Positions 63,477-64,000 of a stretch of 64,000 nt of DNA are shown one piece after another; the stretch's first letter is position 1; each line of letters begins with the position of its first letter. The notes beneath the pieces are model-generated. The model saw only the letters and a program-made list of their open reading frames with translations, did not search any database and was not told the DNA's origin. The translations under genes were made by a program, and so were the position numbers. The stretch covers positions 124,001 to 188,000 of the forward strand of contig NZ_JAGOMQ010000002.1 in assembly GCF_017993425.1 (NCBI RefSeq), in the 5' to 3' direction. This DNA is from Amaricoccus sp. GTDB taxonomy: Bacteria > Pseudomonadota > Alphaproteobacteria > Rhodobacterales > Rhodobacteraceae.

Positions 63477-64000
63477 TCACTCGCCGGTCAGCTCCTTGCG
63501 GAGCGCGAGGCCGACGCCCTTGTTGACGAACTGGTCGGTGGCGACCTTGCTCGGGTCGACCGAGCCCGCCTCGAGGATGCCCGAGCGCACCGCGAGGTCG
63601 TAGAAGGCCGCGACCTGCTCCAGCGAGATCGCCCCGATGCCCTTCTCGCGGGCGAGGCCGGAATCGACGATGCCGAGGATCTTCATCTCCTCGGTCTCCT
63701 GCTCCAGCAGCTCCTTCGTGTATTCGGGGTTCGCCGCCATGATCGCCTCGCGGCCGAGCGTCGCGTCGCCGTAGAGGTAGGTGTACCAGCCCTCGATCGA
63801 GGCGTCGATGAAGCGCTGGATCACGTCCGGATCCTCGGCGACCATGTCGGTGCGCGCCTCGACCGTCGTCGAGTAGGTGTTCCAGCCGTAATCCGCGAGC
63901 AGGAAGCTCTCCGGGTCGGCGCCGTCCTTGCGCGCGTAGAGCGGCTCCGAGGTGCCGTAGCCCTGCTGCACGATCGCCTTGTCGGTCAGGAACTCGGCGA
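63477..64000 (-). CDS. NMT1/THI5-like ABC transporter substrate-binding protein, C-terminal part
   Basis: The frame runs off the right edge of the window; 174 codons are visible including the stop. The sequence shows features of the NMT1/SsuA-type binding proteins: VQQGYGTSEPLYARKDGADPESFLLADYGWNTYSTTVEARTDMVAEDPDVIQRFIDASIEGWYTYLYGD, followed by a helical end EQVAAFYDLAVRSGILE ... VGLALRKELTGE. Such proteins bind pyrimidine, taurine or nitrate-like compounds; the substrate is unknown. Signal peptide and partners would be beyond the edge. Confidence 0.88.
   Translation of the reverse strand, partial: AEFLTDKAIVQQGYGTSEPLYARKDGADPESFLLADYGWNTYSTTVEARTDMVAEDPDVIQRFIDASIEGWYTYLYGDATLGREAIMAANPEYTKELLEQETEEMKILGIVDSGLAREKGIGAISLEQVAAFYDLAVRSGILEAGSVDPSKVATDQFVNKGVGLALRKELTGE

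Overview
The window is a stretch of a very GC-rich chromosome (roughly 70% G+C by eye) from an alphaproteobacterium, most likely Rhodobacterales/Paracoccaceae-like. The evidence is the combination of ChpT histidine phosphotransferase with a divergent DUF3553 gene, a DUF6446 gene overlapping glyQ, an ATP12 chaperone, short-form HisG with HisZ, the OlsB/OlsA ornithine-lipid pair, an AapJQMP transporter and a PcaQ-controlled protocatechuate operon. No rRNA, tRNA, CRISPR array, prophage or transposase gene was recognised. The assignment to order is inference; genus cannot be given.

Layout. 1-4.2 kb: 3' end of parE, a PepSY/OmpR-type regulator/sensor kinase operon and a small RTX protein. 4.2-4.8 kb: a non-coding repeat element. 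4.8-9.2 kb: general amino-acid ABC transporter (aapJQMP). 9.4-11.8 kb: rluC-like, HAD phosphatase, ATP12 chain of overlapping genes. 12-16.4 kb: mazG, then hisS-hisZ-hisG, the his cluster being bracketed by two inverted copies of a palindromic element. 16.6-21.8 kb: cupin, Rrf2 regulator and sulfate transporter (sbp-cysT-orf105-cysW-cysA). 21.9-29 kb: aidB-like gene, then on the minus strand SPOR protein-nagZ-scpA-scpB followed by a cytosine methyltransferase and a DUF4928 protein (probable restriction-modification pair). 29.2-38.4 kb: argS, a PAS protein, yicC, gmk, gamma-carbonic anhydrase, chpT, DUF3553, olsB, olsA, glyoxalase fold, aroQ.

38.4-48.7 kb is the most unusual part: a transglutaminase, a circularly permuted ATP-grasp/alpha-E fusion and a giant DUF2126 transglutaminase, i.e. 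the set predicted to make and process a peptide or amide tag, with a beta-helix/RTX exoprotein gene lying between them. 48.8-52.1 kb is an AT-richer segment with an exonuclease-fold lipoprotein, an unrecognised eight-helix membrane protein and a SnoaL-like protein. 52.3-55.4 kb: glyQ (with no glyS following), DUF6446 and degP. 55.9-61.7 kb: complete protocatechuate branch pcaDCHGB plus a hydrolase, divergent from pcaQ. 61.7-64 kb: small conserved protein, RidA-NAD(P)H dehydrogenase pair, and the 3' end of an NMT1-type binding-protein gene running off the window.

Recurring non-coding structure is a theme: a 320-330 bp element with terminal inverted repeats (two full copies in opposite orientation plus a remnant), palindromes with a CACGCGTG core in five intergenic regions, a GTTCGATTC-containing repeat in four, and several short partial duplications sitting exactly at gene ends (chpT, transglutaminase, NAD(P)H dehydrogenase, cysT/cysW spacer).
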